The notes under the pieces are model-generated. The model was not told the DNA's origin. It searched no databases and was given only the letters and a program-made list of their open reading frames with translations. From Stackebrandtia albiflava (GTDB lineage: Bacteria > Actinomycetota > Actinomycetes > Mycobacteriales > Micromonosporaceae), in the NCBI RefSeq assembly GCF_007994225.1, contig NZ_VLLL01000005.1, positions 972,081 to 1,036,080 of the forward strand: a stretch of DNA of 64,000 nucleotides, in the 5' to 3' direction. This document shows positions 42,344 to 50,318 of this stretch, in pieces (within the stretch, counting starts at the first letter, position 1; each line of letters begins with the position of its first letter). A program made the translations under genes and the position numbers.

Positions 42344-42373
42344 CCGGGGTGCCGCCGCGTCACGGCACCCCGG
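42344..42373 (+). terminator. Hairpin terminator after the PPE/EspB-like gene
   Basis: CCGGGGTGCCG (42344-42354) pairs perfectly with CGGCACCCCGG (42363-42373) across an 8-base loop, starting 9 bases after the stop codon. Confidence 0.75.
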
Positions 42374-42387
42374 AACGGACCGGACAC

Positions 42388-42567
42388 CGCTCGCCACGAA
42401 CGAGGATCGAAGGCGGCCTCTGAGCGTGCGTTCGCGAGGCGGCGGAGGAGACGCTCTGGAAGATCCGTGCGTACCGTGTGGCGCGCCCCGCCTCTCAGCC
42501 GACGACGCCGCGAGGCGCCGACCGGGTGACGCGCAGCGGAACGGCAGGTTCGGAGACGGCCGCTAAG
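42388..42567. repeat. Repeat copy A beside eccD
   Basis: Bases 42424-42567 match the reverse complement of 44052-44212 at roughly 75-80% by eye (for example GAGGCGCCGACCGGG and TCCGTGCGTACCG shared). Bases 42388-42421 match 44222-44257 in direct orientation (ACGAACGAGG, then GAAG and GCCTCT). The copy covers the last codons and stop of eccD. Confidence 0.7.
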
Positions 42568-43964
42568 ATCGTCCGGATCCACCAGTACAGGTCCCACACC
42601 CACAACGTCAACGGGATGACCGCCACCGCCAGGACGATGTGGAGGACGTCCCCGATCCGGCCCCACAACGGCGGGATCCGGCGTCCCGCCACACCCAACG
42701 CGTGGATGAACAGGACGACCGCCCCGGCGGCCAGCGCGCCCGCCACGATGAACAGCCGCTGCGTGGGCGGCAGGGCCGCGGCGCCGACCGCCGCCAGGGT
42801 CGCGGGACCGGCGAAGCCCACGACGAGGACCGGCACCCGCATCCGCACCGTGTGGAAGTCGCGGGACTTGACGAGCATCAGCATCGACACGACCGCCGCC
42901 AACACCGTCGCCGGTACCGTCGGGGTCGCGGCCAGGACCATCACCGCGACGGTCATGACCGCCGCGCAACCGGCGAGCAGCCCGGCGAGGTAGGCGTCGG
43001 AGAAGTCGCTGCGCGCCAGCAGCCGGTCGCCCTCGTCGTCGGCGAAGTCGATCTCGCCGCGAAGCTCCTCGGGATTGGTCGGCACGTCCGGCAGCGGCAG
43101 CTTCGCCAACCGGTACGAGAGCATCGGCAACGCGGGGATCGCCAGCAGCGCCACACCGGTGATCACGGCGGCCGACGCGGCCGCCGGCACGTCGAACCAC
43201 AGGCACAGGGCCGCGCCGAGCGCCAGGCCGATCCCGGCGGTCAGGGAGGCCAGGAACGGCGGCGTCGGCCGGTTCACCGTCAACGTCGCGATCACCGAGA
43301 AGACGATCGCCGCGCAGCCGCCCGCCAACCACTGCGCGGCACCGTACTCGGTGAGGAATCTGCCTTCGGCGACGACCAGGGTGCCGCCGAGGAAACCGGC
43401 GAGGACGCCCAGCGAACCGGTCAACACCGCCGGCCCCGACATGCCGAACGCGCGTTCCAGCGCCCACGCCCCGGCCAGGCCCACCAGCCCGCACACGACG
43501 ACCACTGCGGTCGTTCCCGGGCCGGGCACGCCGGCGGCCGTCACCAGCGCCGCCACGATCGCCAGGGATCCGGCGACGAGGCCGACGCGGCGGGTGTCGG
43601 TGGAACGCCACGCCCCGGCCCGGTCGACGGCCGCCGTGGCGACCGCGTCGACGACGTCGTCGAACACGGCCGCGGGGGCGGTGTCGGGGGCGGGCCGGAA
43701 GTACAGTTCCTCTCCGTCGGCGATGCCGAGCTGCGCGCACGACAGGTCGGGGTCCATCGGTGGTTCGCCGAGCCTGGCCAGGGTCCAGCCGCCGACCTCC
43801 ACGCCCTCCTCGACGAAGCCCTCACCGTCGGGGGACGCGGCCGACTGCGCCAGCAGTTCGGCCTGCAACTCCACCAGCGGTATGTGCGCGGGAAGCGCCA
43901 CGTCCATCCTGGTGTGCGGCGAGACGATGGTGACCCGGCAGAGCGGGTTGACGACGAAGGTCAT
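42495..43964 (-). CDS. eccD: Type VII secretion integral membrane protein EccD
   Basis: A 489-residue ESX channel component. The first 110 residues are a ubiquitin-like YukD domain (CRVTIVSPHTRMDVALPAHI), followed by about eleven transmembrane helices. I start at the ATG at 43964 (TFVVNPLCRV), since the upstream open frame is not EccD-like. The last 22 residues (AAVSEPAVPLRVTRSAPRGV, then VG) are encoded by a repeat also found upstream of eccC, so the native C-terminus may have been replaced. It is divergent from eccC and convergent with the PPE/EspB-like gene. Confidence 0.95.
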   Translation of the reverse strand: MTFVVNPLCRVTIVSPHTRMDVALPAHIPLVELQAELLAQSAASPDGEGFVEEGVEVGGWTLARLGEPPMDPDLSCAQLGIADGEELYFRPAPDTAPAAVFDDVVDAVATAAVDRAGAWRSTDTRRVGLVAGSLAIVAALVTAAGVPGPGTTAVVVVCGLVGLAGAWALERAFGMSGPAVLTGSLGVLAGFLGGTLVVAEGRFLTEYGAAQWLAGGCAAIVFSVIATLTVNRPTPPFLASLTAGIGLALGAALCLWFDVPAAASAAVITGVALLAIPALPMLSYRLAKLPLPDVPTNPEELRGEIDFADDEGDRLLARSDFSDAYLAGLLAGCAAVMTVAVMVLAATPTVPATVLAAVVSMLMLVKSRDFHTVRMRVPVLVVGFAGPATLAAVGAAALPPTQRLFIVAGALAAGAVVLFIHALGVAGRRIPPLWGRIGDVLHIVLAVAVIPLTLWVWDLYWWIRTILAAVSEPAVPLRVTRSAPRGVVG

Positions 43965-44051
43965 GAAGTGCTGGCTCCCGGCGGAGAGGTCGGTGCGGCG
44001 ACACCGAGGGTCGAGGACGGAGGATGCGGCGTCCCCTGTGGTCGGTCGGCG

Positions 44052-44257
44052 GTCTCTCAGAGGCTGTCTCCGCACCCGCTGTTCTGCCGCGCGGCGCCCG
44101 GTCGGCGCCTCGCGACGTCGTCGAAGGCCGTGCTACTGAGAAGCGGTGCGTACCACACCGGTACGCACGGACCTTCCCGGAGCATCGCCTTCTCCGCCTT
44201 GCGAAGGCACTCGACCGGATCGCCGCTCGCGACGAACGAGGCCCGAAGACAGCCTCT
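44052..44257. repeat. Repeat copy B upstream of eccC, with terminal inverted repeats
   Basis: The element is bounded by AGAGGCTGTCT (44055-44065) and AGACAGCCTCT (44247-44257), perfect 11-bp terminal inverted repeats about 200 bases apart. Most of the interior matches copy A in inverted orientation. It fills the leader between the divergent eccD and eccC starts and resembles a MITE-like element or an old duplication of the eccD tail. Confidence 0.65.
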
Positions 44258-44287
44258 AATATGGCAACCGATCGATGGGAGCGCAAC

Positions 44288-47200
44288 ATGGGCACCGTGC
44301 ACTTCCGGCGCCGGCCAAGGAAGTGGGGACCGGCGCTGCCCGCCGGGGAACTCGAACTGAAGGCACCCCCGGAGCTGCCGCAGCCAGCGCAGCGCAGCAT
44401 GACGCAGGTCCTCCAGATGCTCCCGATGTTCCTGCTGTTCGGCGCCATGGCGCTGATGTACACCACCCGGCGCGGGTTCGGCGGTCCCATGCTGGTGATC
44501 GGTGGGCTCTTCGTGGTGGCGATGCTGGCGATGGTCGCGACGTCGTTCCTGGGCGGGGGTCGGGGCGGTGACCGGCACCAGATGACCAACGACCGCCGCG
44601 ACTACATGCGTTACCTGACCCAGGCGCGACGCAGGGTCCGTCGCGCGGCCGTCCAGCAGCGCGCCGCCATGCTGTGGAGCCATCCGCGTCCGGGCGCGTT
44701 GTGGAACATCGCCGCCTCACCCCGGCTGTGGGAGCGGCGTATCACCGACGAGGACTTCTGTGAGGTCCGGGTGGCGGTGGGCAGGCAGCGCCTCGCGGTC
44801 TCCCTCAAGACCGAGGAGACCAAACCGGTCGAGGACCTGGAACCCATGAGCGCCATGGCGTTGCGGCGCTTCGTCAAGGCACAGTCGACGGTGCGGAACC
44901 TGCCGATGGCGATCCAGTTGCGCGGTTTCCGGCGGGTCCGTGTCCACGGTGACGACGCGGCGGCCCGGGCGTCGGTGCGGGCGATGCTGGCGCAGTTGGT
45001 CACCTTCCACGCCCCCGAGGACCTGTGCCTGGCAGTGGTGGCCGACCCCGGTCGACGCAAGGACTGGGAGTGGGTGAAGTGGCTGCCCCACAACCAGCAC
45101 GAGGACGCCATGGACGCCGCCGGGCCGCGACGTCTCATCGCCGGTTCGCTCACGGAGCTGGAGACGTTGCTCGACGACACGTTGGCGGGGCGCAGCCGGG
45201 GAACCGCCCAGGTGTCGCCGGTGCACGAGGGCCGGCACGTCGTCCTCATCCAGGACGGCGGCGAGATCGACCCGGCGGGCCGGCTGACCGGGCCGGGCCT
45301 GTCGGGCACCACCGTCATAGAGTTCGGTTCCCGTTTCCCCCGCAGGATGCCCGAGTGGCTGGTCGGTATGGAGGTGACCGCCGACTCGGTGACGATGACG
45401 TACGGCGAGGGACGCACTCCGATGGGGACACCCGACAGGATGAGCCTCAACGCCGCCGAGGCGCTGGCCCGGCAGATCTCCCGGTTCCGGTTGGCCACCG
45501 CGACCGCCACCGCCGAGCCGCTGGCGGTCTCGATGGACCTCCCCGACCTGTTGGGTGTGCGCGACATCGGCGGCTGGGAGCCGCGACGCACCTGGCGCCC
45601 GCACCAGCCCGCCGCGGAACGCCTGGTCATTCCGCTGGGCCTGGATCCGAACGGCGGCAAGGTGACCCTGGACTTCAAGGAGGCGGCGCAGGGCGGGATG
45701 GGGCCGCACGGCCTCATCATCGGCGCCACCGGTTCGGGCAAGTCCGAACTGTTGCGCACCATCGTGTCGGCGTTGGCGATCACGCACTCCTCGGAGGAGT
45801 TGAACTTCGTCCTGGTGGACTTCAAGGGCGGCGCCACCTTCGCCACACTGGACCGGCTCCCGCACACCAGCGCCGTCATCACCAACCTGGAGGACGAACT
45901 GGCGTTGGTGGACCGGATGGCGGACGCCATCAACGGTGAGATCGTGCGGCGGCAGGAGTTGCTGAGGGACGCCGGGAACTACGTCTCGCAACGCGACTAC
46001 GAGCGGGAACGCCGCGCCGGGGCGGCCCTGGCACCGTTGCCGAGCCTGCTGGTGATCTGTGACGAGTTCTCCGAACTGCTCACGGCCCGGCCGGAGTTCA
46101 TCAACCTCTTCGTCCAGATCGGACGGGTCGGTCGCTCGCTGGGCGTTCACCTGCTGTTGGCCTCGCAACGCCTGGAGGAGGGCAGGCTCCGGGGACTGGA
46201 CACCCACCTGTCGTACCGGATCGGTCTGCGCACGTTCTCCGCGATCGAGTCGCGGACGGTGTTGGGGGTCCCCGACGCCTACGAACTGCCGCAGGCACCC
46301 GGGCACGGCTACCTCAAGATCGACCAGGACACCATGTTGCGGTTCCGGGCCGCCTACGTGTCCGGGCCCTACCGCCGGGTCCGGCGGCAGCGCGGCACGC
46401 CCGGGACCGGTTCGGCACCGGACCGGGTGGTCTCCTTCGACTCCACGCACCGGCCGCTGGAGGTCGAGGCCCCGGTCCCGGTCCCGGCCGGACCGGACCA
46501 GGAGGAGCCACAGTCGAGTGAGACGCTGATGGCGGTGCTCGTCGACCGGGTCGAGGGCAAGGGACCGCCCGCCCACCGGGTCTGGCTTCCCCCACTGGGG
46601 CCGGCCCCCTCCCTCGACGGGTTGTTCCCTCGCCTGGAGGTCACGCCGGAACGGGGCCTGCACGCCCCCGACTGGCCCGGCGGGACACTCCGGTTCCCGA
46701 TCGGGCACGTCGACCGGCCCTTCGAACAGCGACGCGACCTGCTCACCATCGACCTGTCGGGCTCCGGCGGTCACTTCGCGGTCGTCGGCGGCCCCCAGTC
46801 CGGTAAGAGCACGGTGTTGCGGGCCGTCGCCGGGTCGATCGCCCTCACCCACACACCGGCCGAGTTCCAGATCTACGGGATCGACCTGGGCGGCGGGGCG
46901 CTGCGGGCGTTGCGGAACCTGCCGCACGTGGGCGGGACCGGGTCCCGGCAGCAGCCCGAGGTCGTGCGGCGGATCCTCGCCCAGGTGCTCGCGCTCATCG
47001 ACGAACGCGAGGCGACGTTCGCCGAGGAGGGCATCGACACCATGGCGACGTACCGGCAGGCGCGCGCCGAGGGGCGGGTCGAGGACCCCTACGGTGACGT
47101 CCTGGTCGTCATCGACGGCTGGCCGGTGTTCAAGGAGGAGTTCACCGCGCAGATGGACCAGGTCTTCGCCATCGCGCAACGCGGGCTCGCCTACGGCGTG

Positions 47201-48262
47201 CATCTGGCCGTCGGCGCGAACCGCTGGACCGACATGCGTCCGCCGCTTCGCGACCTGTTCGGTACCCGGGTCGAACTGCGCCTGGGCGACGCCATCGACT
47301 CCGAGATCGACCGCAAGGCCGCCAAGAACGTCCCGGACCGCTCACCGGGCAGGGGACTGGTCGAAGGCGGCCACGCGGTCCTCACCGCCCTGCCTCGGAT
47401 CGACGGACGGAACACCGTCGACGACCTCATCGCCGGGATGGACGGCTTCGTCACGCGCGCCGAGGAGTCCTGGACCGCCACGCCGGCGCCCGCCGTCAAG
47501 TTGCTGCCCCGGAGGTTGCCGTTCGCGGACGTCCCCGCCTACGAGCCGGGCCGGGAGGTCCACTTCGGGATCGACGAGGCGCGGCTGGCGCCGGTCGGGA
47601 TCGACTTCTCGGTCAACCCGCACTTCGTGATCCTCGGCGACTCGGAGTCCGGCAAGACGAACCTGCTGCGGGTGCTCATCGGGCAGCTGTGCCGTTCCGA
47701 GGCGGAGAAACCGCCGAAGTTCGTCGTCGTGGACTACCGCCGGACCCTACTGGGGGAGGTGGAACCCGCCGACCGGCTGGTGTCCTACTCCGCCGACTCG
47801 GCGACCGCGGCCACCTCGGTCGCGGAGTTCGCCGCGGCGCTGCGTCAACGGCTGCCGGGTCCCGACATCACCCCCGAGCGGTTGTACTCCCGCGACTGGT
47901 GGACCGGTTCGGACGTGTACTTCGTCGTCGACGACTACGATCTCGTCGCCGCGCAGAAACCCAACCCGGTGCACGCGCTCATACCGCTCCTGCCGCAGGC
48001 ACGCGACATCGGACTGCACCTGATCGTGGCCCGCCGGATGGGCGGGGCGTCACGCGGACTGCTCGAACCGGCGCTGCAGGCGTTGCGGGAGTTGCAGACA
48101 CCGACGCTGATGCTGTCCGGGTCACCGGACGAGGGGCCGCTGTTCGGTAGGCTGCGTCCCTCGATCCAGCCGCCCGGACGCGGTACGCTCATCCGCCGGG
48201 AGGGCGCCGGATTGATCCACACCGCCCTGCGGCCCTCGAAGTTCACCCGGGATGCGGCGTGA
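44288..48262 (+). CDS. eccC: Type VII secretion ATPase EccC (fused EccCa-EccCb)
   Basis: A 1,324-residue FtsK/SpoIIIE-type ATPase that powers ESX export and recognises substrates. Two transmembrane helices lie at about 40-85 (MLPMFLLFGAMALMYTT and MLVIGGLFVVAMLAMVA). Three ATPase modules follow, with Walker A GATGSGKSEL (about 478), GGPQSGKSTV (about 836) and GDSESGKTNL (about 1118); Walker B-like stretches are FVLVDFKGG, VLVVIDGW and YFVVDDYD. The ATG at 44288 has GGGAG 6 bases before; an upstream ATG at 44263 is possible. It is followed by the WXG100 pair, its likely clients. Confidence 0.97.
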   Translation: MGTVHFRRRPRKWGPALPAGELELKAPPELPQPAQRSMTQVLQMLPMFLLFGAMALMYTTRRGFGGPMLVIGGLFVVAMLAMVATSFLGGGRGGDRHQMTNDRRDYMRYLTQARRRVRRAAVQQRAAMLWSHPRPGALWNIAASPRLWERRITDEDFCEVRVAVGRQRLAVSLKTEETKPVEDLEPMSAMALRRFVKAQSTVRNLPMAIQLRGFRRVRVHGDDAAARASVRAMLAQLVTFHAPEDLCLAVVADPGRRKDWEWVKWLPHNQHEDAMDAAGPRRLIAGSLTELETLLDDTLAGRSRGTAQVSPVHEGRHVVLIQDGGEIDPAGRLTGPGLSGTTVIEFGSRFPRRMPEWLVGMEVTADSVTMTYGEGRTPMGTPDRMSLNAAEALARQISRFRLATATATAEPLAVSMDLPDLLGVRDIGGWEPRRTWRPHQPAAERLVIPLGLDPNGGKVTLDFKEAAQGGMGPHGLIIGATGSGKSELLRTIVSALAITHSSEELNFVLVDFKGGATFATLDRLPHTSAVITNLEDELALVDRMADAINGEIVRRQELLRDAGNYVSQRDYERERRAGAALAPLPSLLVICDEFSELLTARPEFINLFVQIGRVGRSLGVHLLLASQRLEEGRLRGLDTHLSYRIGLRTFSAIESRTVLGVPDAYELPQAPGHGYLKIDQDTMLRFRAAYVSGPYRRVRRQRGTPGTGSAPDRVVSFDSTHRPLEVEAPVPVPAGPDQEEPQSSETLMAVLVDRVEGKGPPAHRVWLPPLGPAPSLDGLFPRLEVTPERGLHAPDWPGGTLRFPIGHVDRPFEQRRDLLTIDLSGSGGHFAVVGGPQSGKSTVLRAVAGSIALTHTPAEFQIYGIDLGGGALRALRNLPHVGGTGSRQQPEVVRRILAQVLALIDEREATFAEEGIDTMATYRQARAEGRVEDPYGDVLVVIDGWPVFKEEFTAQMDQVFAIAQRGLAYGVHLAVGANRWTDMRPPLRDLFGTRVELRLGDAIDSEIDRKAAKNVPDRSPGRGLVEGGHAVLTALPRIDGRNTVDDLIAGMDGFVTRAEESWTATPAPAVKLLPRRLPFADVPAYEPGREVHFGIDEARLAPVGIDFSVNPHFVILGDSESGKTNLLRVLIGQLCRSEAEKPPKFVVVDYRRTLLGEVEPADRLVSYSADSATAATSVAEFAAALRQRLPGPDITPERLYSRDWWTGSDVYFVVDDYDLVAAQKPNPVHALIPLLPQARDIGLHLIVARRMGGASRGLLEPALQALRELQTPTLMLSGSPDEGPLFGRLRPSIQPPGRGTLIRREGAGLIHTALRPSKFTRDAA

Positions 48263-48399
48263 TCCACAAGACGTCCACAATCGCCGCCGCTCCCGCCGCC
48301 CGTGACGTTCTCATCGTGGCGGGCATCCTCTAATGTCAAGTGATGACAGGCGAATCGGCCGATTAGTGCGATTCGTCGTTCCACACGGAAAGGCTGCAC
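48263..48399 (+). promoter_or_regulatory. esx promoter region with 12-bp palindrome
   Basis: The 137-base gap between eccC and the WXG100 genes contains AATCGGCCGATT (48353-48364), a perfect 12-bp palindrome about 36 bases before the ATG. It may be an operator for the abundant Esx pair. Confidence 0.4.
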
Positions 48400-48702
48400 A
48401 TGGACTTTCTCAACGTAGACACCGGCAGTGTCGCGACAGGTTCCACGCAGATCACCGAGACCGCCACCGTCGCACGCGCCCTCATCGCCAAACTGGACGG
48501 TTACCTGGGCGACACCAGGTGGATGGGCCAGGCGGCCGAGGCCTGCCAGGGCTCGATCGCCGCCTACCAGGACTTCTCGCTCAAGCTCAACCAGGTGCTC
48601 GACAACCTGGGTGTCGACGTCGGCACGGCCGGAGTCGAACACGACGAGAACGACACCGTCCAGAGCGCCGGGTTCAACCAGGCGTCCGCCGCGATCGCCT
48701 GA
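48400..48702 (+). CDS. WXG100-family ESX protein (EsxA/EsxB type)
   Basis: A 100-residue helical-hairpin protein. The turn motif is RWMGQAAE near 47 (W-M-G, the WxG signature), flanked by helices TGSTQITETATVARALIAKL and SIAAYQDFSLKLNQVL. GAAAGG precedes the ATG by about 8 bases. It is the first of a pair, 36 bases apart, directly after eccC. Such pairs form heterodimers that are exported through ESX. The acidic C-terminus (HDENDTVQSAGF) may carry part of the secretion signal. Confidence 0.93.
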   Translation: MDFLNVDTGSVATGSTQITETATVARALIAKLDGYLGDTRWMGQAAEACQGSIAAYQDFSLKLNQVLDNLGVDVGTAGVEHDENDTVQSAGFNQASAAIA

Positions 48703-48738
48703 AACCGGGTCACCGCAGACAAAGGAGAGGAGCCGGTC

Positions 48739-49026
48739 ATGCCCGCGGGCATCATCGCCGCCAACTTTTCACAGCTCGCCGATCTGGAGGCGAACGTCAT
48801 CCAGACCGGTACCGAGCTGATCCAGGTCGTGGAACAGCTCATGGTCCAGCTCCAGGGAATGGAGTGGGAGGCCGCCGACAGGACCGCGTACCAGGAGTTG
48901 CAGGAGACCTGGAACTCCGAGGACTTCAGCCTGCAGGAGATCCTGCAGCAGATCGGCCGTCAGGTGGGGATCGCCAGCGAGGGCACCCAGTCGACGATCA
49001 TGCGTAACGCCGCCCAGTTCGGCTGA
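48739..49026 (+). CDS. WXG100-family ESX protein, second of the pair
   Basis: A 95-residue helical hairpin with the turn at MEWEAADRTAYQ, where the WxG motif reads W-E-A. The helices are LEANVIQTGTELIQVVEQL and SLQEILQQIGRQVGI. A strong AAAGGAGAGG lies about 10 bases before the ATG. It is presumably the heterodimer partner of the preceding protein. A hairpin shared with convergent mycP follows. Confidence 0.93.
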   Translation: MPAGIIAANFSQLADLEANVIQTGTELIQVVEQLMVQLQGMEWEAADRTAYQELQETWNSEDFSLQEILQQIGRQVGIASEGTQSTIMRNAAQFG

Positions 49027-49037
49027 CCGGGCACGTC

Positions 49038-49062
49038 GGCGGGTGAGCCCGTCTCACCCGCC
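49038..49062. terminator. Bidirectional hairpin between esx pair and mycP
   Basis: GGCGGGTGAG (49038-49047) pairs perfectly with CTCACCCGCC (49053-49062) over a 5-base loop. The right arm includes the mycP stop codon, so the hairpin can end both convergent transcripts. Confidence 0.7.
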
Positions 49063-50229
49063 CGCAATCGCCTTCCGGCGCCGGATCCGGGTGACGACAC
49101 CCCGTCCGGCGCCGATCGCCGTCACCGACGCCAGTGTGCCGACCAGCATCCCGGTAGCGACCCGGCTCGGCCACGCCTGTGTGTCCGCCCGCAGTCGCAG
49201 TACCGGCGGTCGCGCTTCGTCCTCCAGGGCGAGTTCGTGACCGAGGTCGGTGGTGACGGCACGGTACGGGTCCACCATCCCGAAACCCACCTGCGGGTTC
49301 CACGCGCCGGCCGGATGTTCGGCGGTGGCGATCATCCGCGCCGTCAACTGTGCCGCCGTCGCGTCGGGGAAGCGGGCGCGCAGCAGCGCCGCCGTTCCCG
49401 ACACGAACGCGGTCGCGAAACTCGTACCGGTGGCGGCCTCGCCGCCGGTGTATCCGTCACCCTCGGGGCCCGGCCCCACGATCTCGACCCCGGGTGCCGC
49501 CAGATCCAGGTAGTCGCCGCTGTTGGACGTCTCCGTGGGCCGCCCCTCCGGGTCGACGGCCGTCACCGCCAGCAGCGCGTCCTCGTCGTACGCCGCCGGG
49601 TACTGCGGCCGGTTGTCGCCGTCCTCGCCGCCCCGGTTGCCCGCCGCCGCGACCAACACGACGTCGTTGTCGGCCGCGTACGCGACCGCGTTCTCCAGGA
49701 CCTTCGCATGGCTGACCTGAATGGACAGGTTGATGACGTCGGCGCCCGCGTCCACCGCCTGCCGGATCGCGGTGGCCAGTCGCGCCGGGATCTCCTCGCC
49801 GTTGACCGGACGGAGGTCGGGCATGACCCGGATCGACAGGATGTCGGCCTCCGGGGCCATCCCGGTGAACGGCGAGTCCGACGCCGTCCGGCCCGCGATG
49901 ATCCCCGCGATGGACGTACCGTGACCGACGAGGTCGCAACCGGCCGACAGGTCGTCGTCGACCAGGTTCTCACCCACGGAAACCTTGCCCGCCAACACCT
50001 CGTGGGAGTCGGAGACACCGGAGTCGATGACGGCCACCGTGACGCCCTCACCGGTGGTGAACGGCCAGACCCGCTCGGGCGCGAGTCGCCGCTGACCCCA
50101 CGGCACGTGGTCCAGTTCCGACTCCCGGGTCAGTGGTTCGCAGTCGGCGGCGGACGCGGGGGCGGCCACGGCGAGCGCGGCGGTCGTGCCGAGGAGCGTC
50201 GCCAGCAGCAGCGAGCGGAGTCCACGCAT
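49054..50229 (-). CDS. mycP: Mycosin, type VII secretion-associated subtilisin-like protease
   Basis: A 391-residue membrane-anchored S8 serine protease. The signal peptide (SLLLATLLGTTAALAVAAPA, then SA) is followed by the catalytic triad Asp69 (VIDSGV), His103 (GHGTSIAG) and Ser270 (GTSFATAFVSG), with oxyanion Asn197 (AAAGN). A C-terminal helix at about 365-382 (GMLVGTLASVTAIGAG) and a basic tail anchor it. Mycosins stabilise the ESX complex and process substrates. The start codon lies only about 10 bases after a TAGTCTATCC box, so the transcript may be leaderless. A perfect 34-bp palindrome covers the upstream promoter region. Confidence 0.97.
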   Translation of the reverse strand: MRGLRSLLLATLLGTTAALAVAAPASAADCEPLTRESELDHVPWGQRRLAPERVWPFTTGEGVTVAVIDSGVSDSHEVLAGKVSVGENLVDDDLSAGCDLVGHGTSIAGIIAGRTASDSPFTGMAPEADILSIRVMPDLRPVNGEEIPARLATAIRQAVDAGADVINLSIQVSHAKVLENAVAYAADNDVVLVAAAGNRGGEDGDNRPQYPAAYDEDALLAVTAVDPEGRPTETSNSGDYLDLAAPGVEIVGPGPEGDGYTGGEAATGTSFATAFVSGTAALLRARFPDATAAQLTARMIATAEHPAGAWNPQVGFGMVDPYRAVTTDLGHELALEDEARPPVLRLRADTQAWPSRVATGMLVGTLASVTAIGAGRGVVTRIRRRKAIAGG

Positions 50230-50245
50230 GCCGGATAGACTAACG

Positions 50246-50279
50246 GGACGAGCACGTTATGGCCATAACGTGCTCGTCC
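50246..50279. promoter_or_regulatory. Perfect 34-bp palindrome at the mycP promoter
   Basis: The 17-base arms (left arm GGACGAGCACGTTATGG at 50246-50262, right arm 50263-50279) are exact reverse complements with no spacer. It begins 17 bases before the mycP start and lies 39 bases before the start chosen for the divergent gene. A gapless dyad of this size suits a dimeric or tetrameric repressor better than a terminator. Confidence 0.75.
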
Positions 50280-50318
50280 GCCGCCTGGATCGACCGTCGA
50301 GGATTCCGAGCCGTCCCA

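Noticed and set aside
44717-47203. Long antisense frame across eccC
   Set aside because: Arg/Gly/Val-rich mirror of the EccC coding frame, with no plausible domain.
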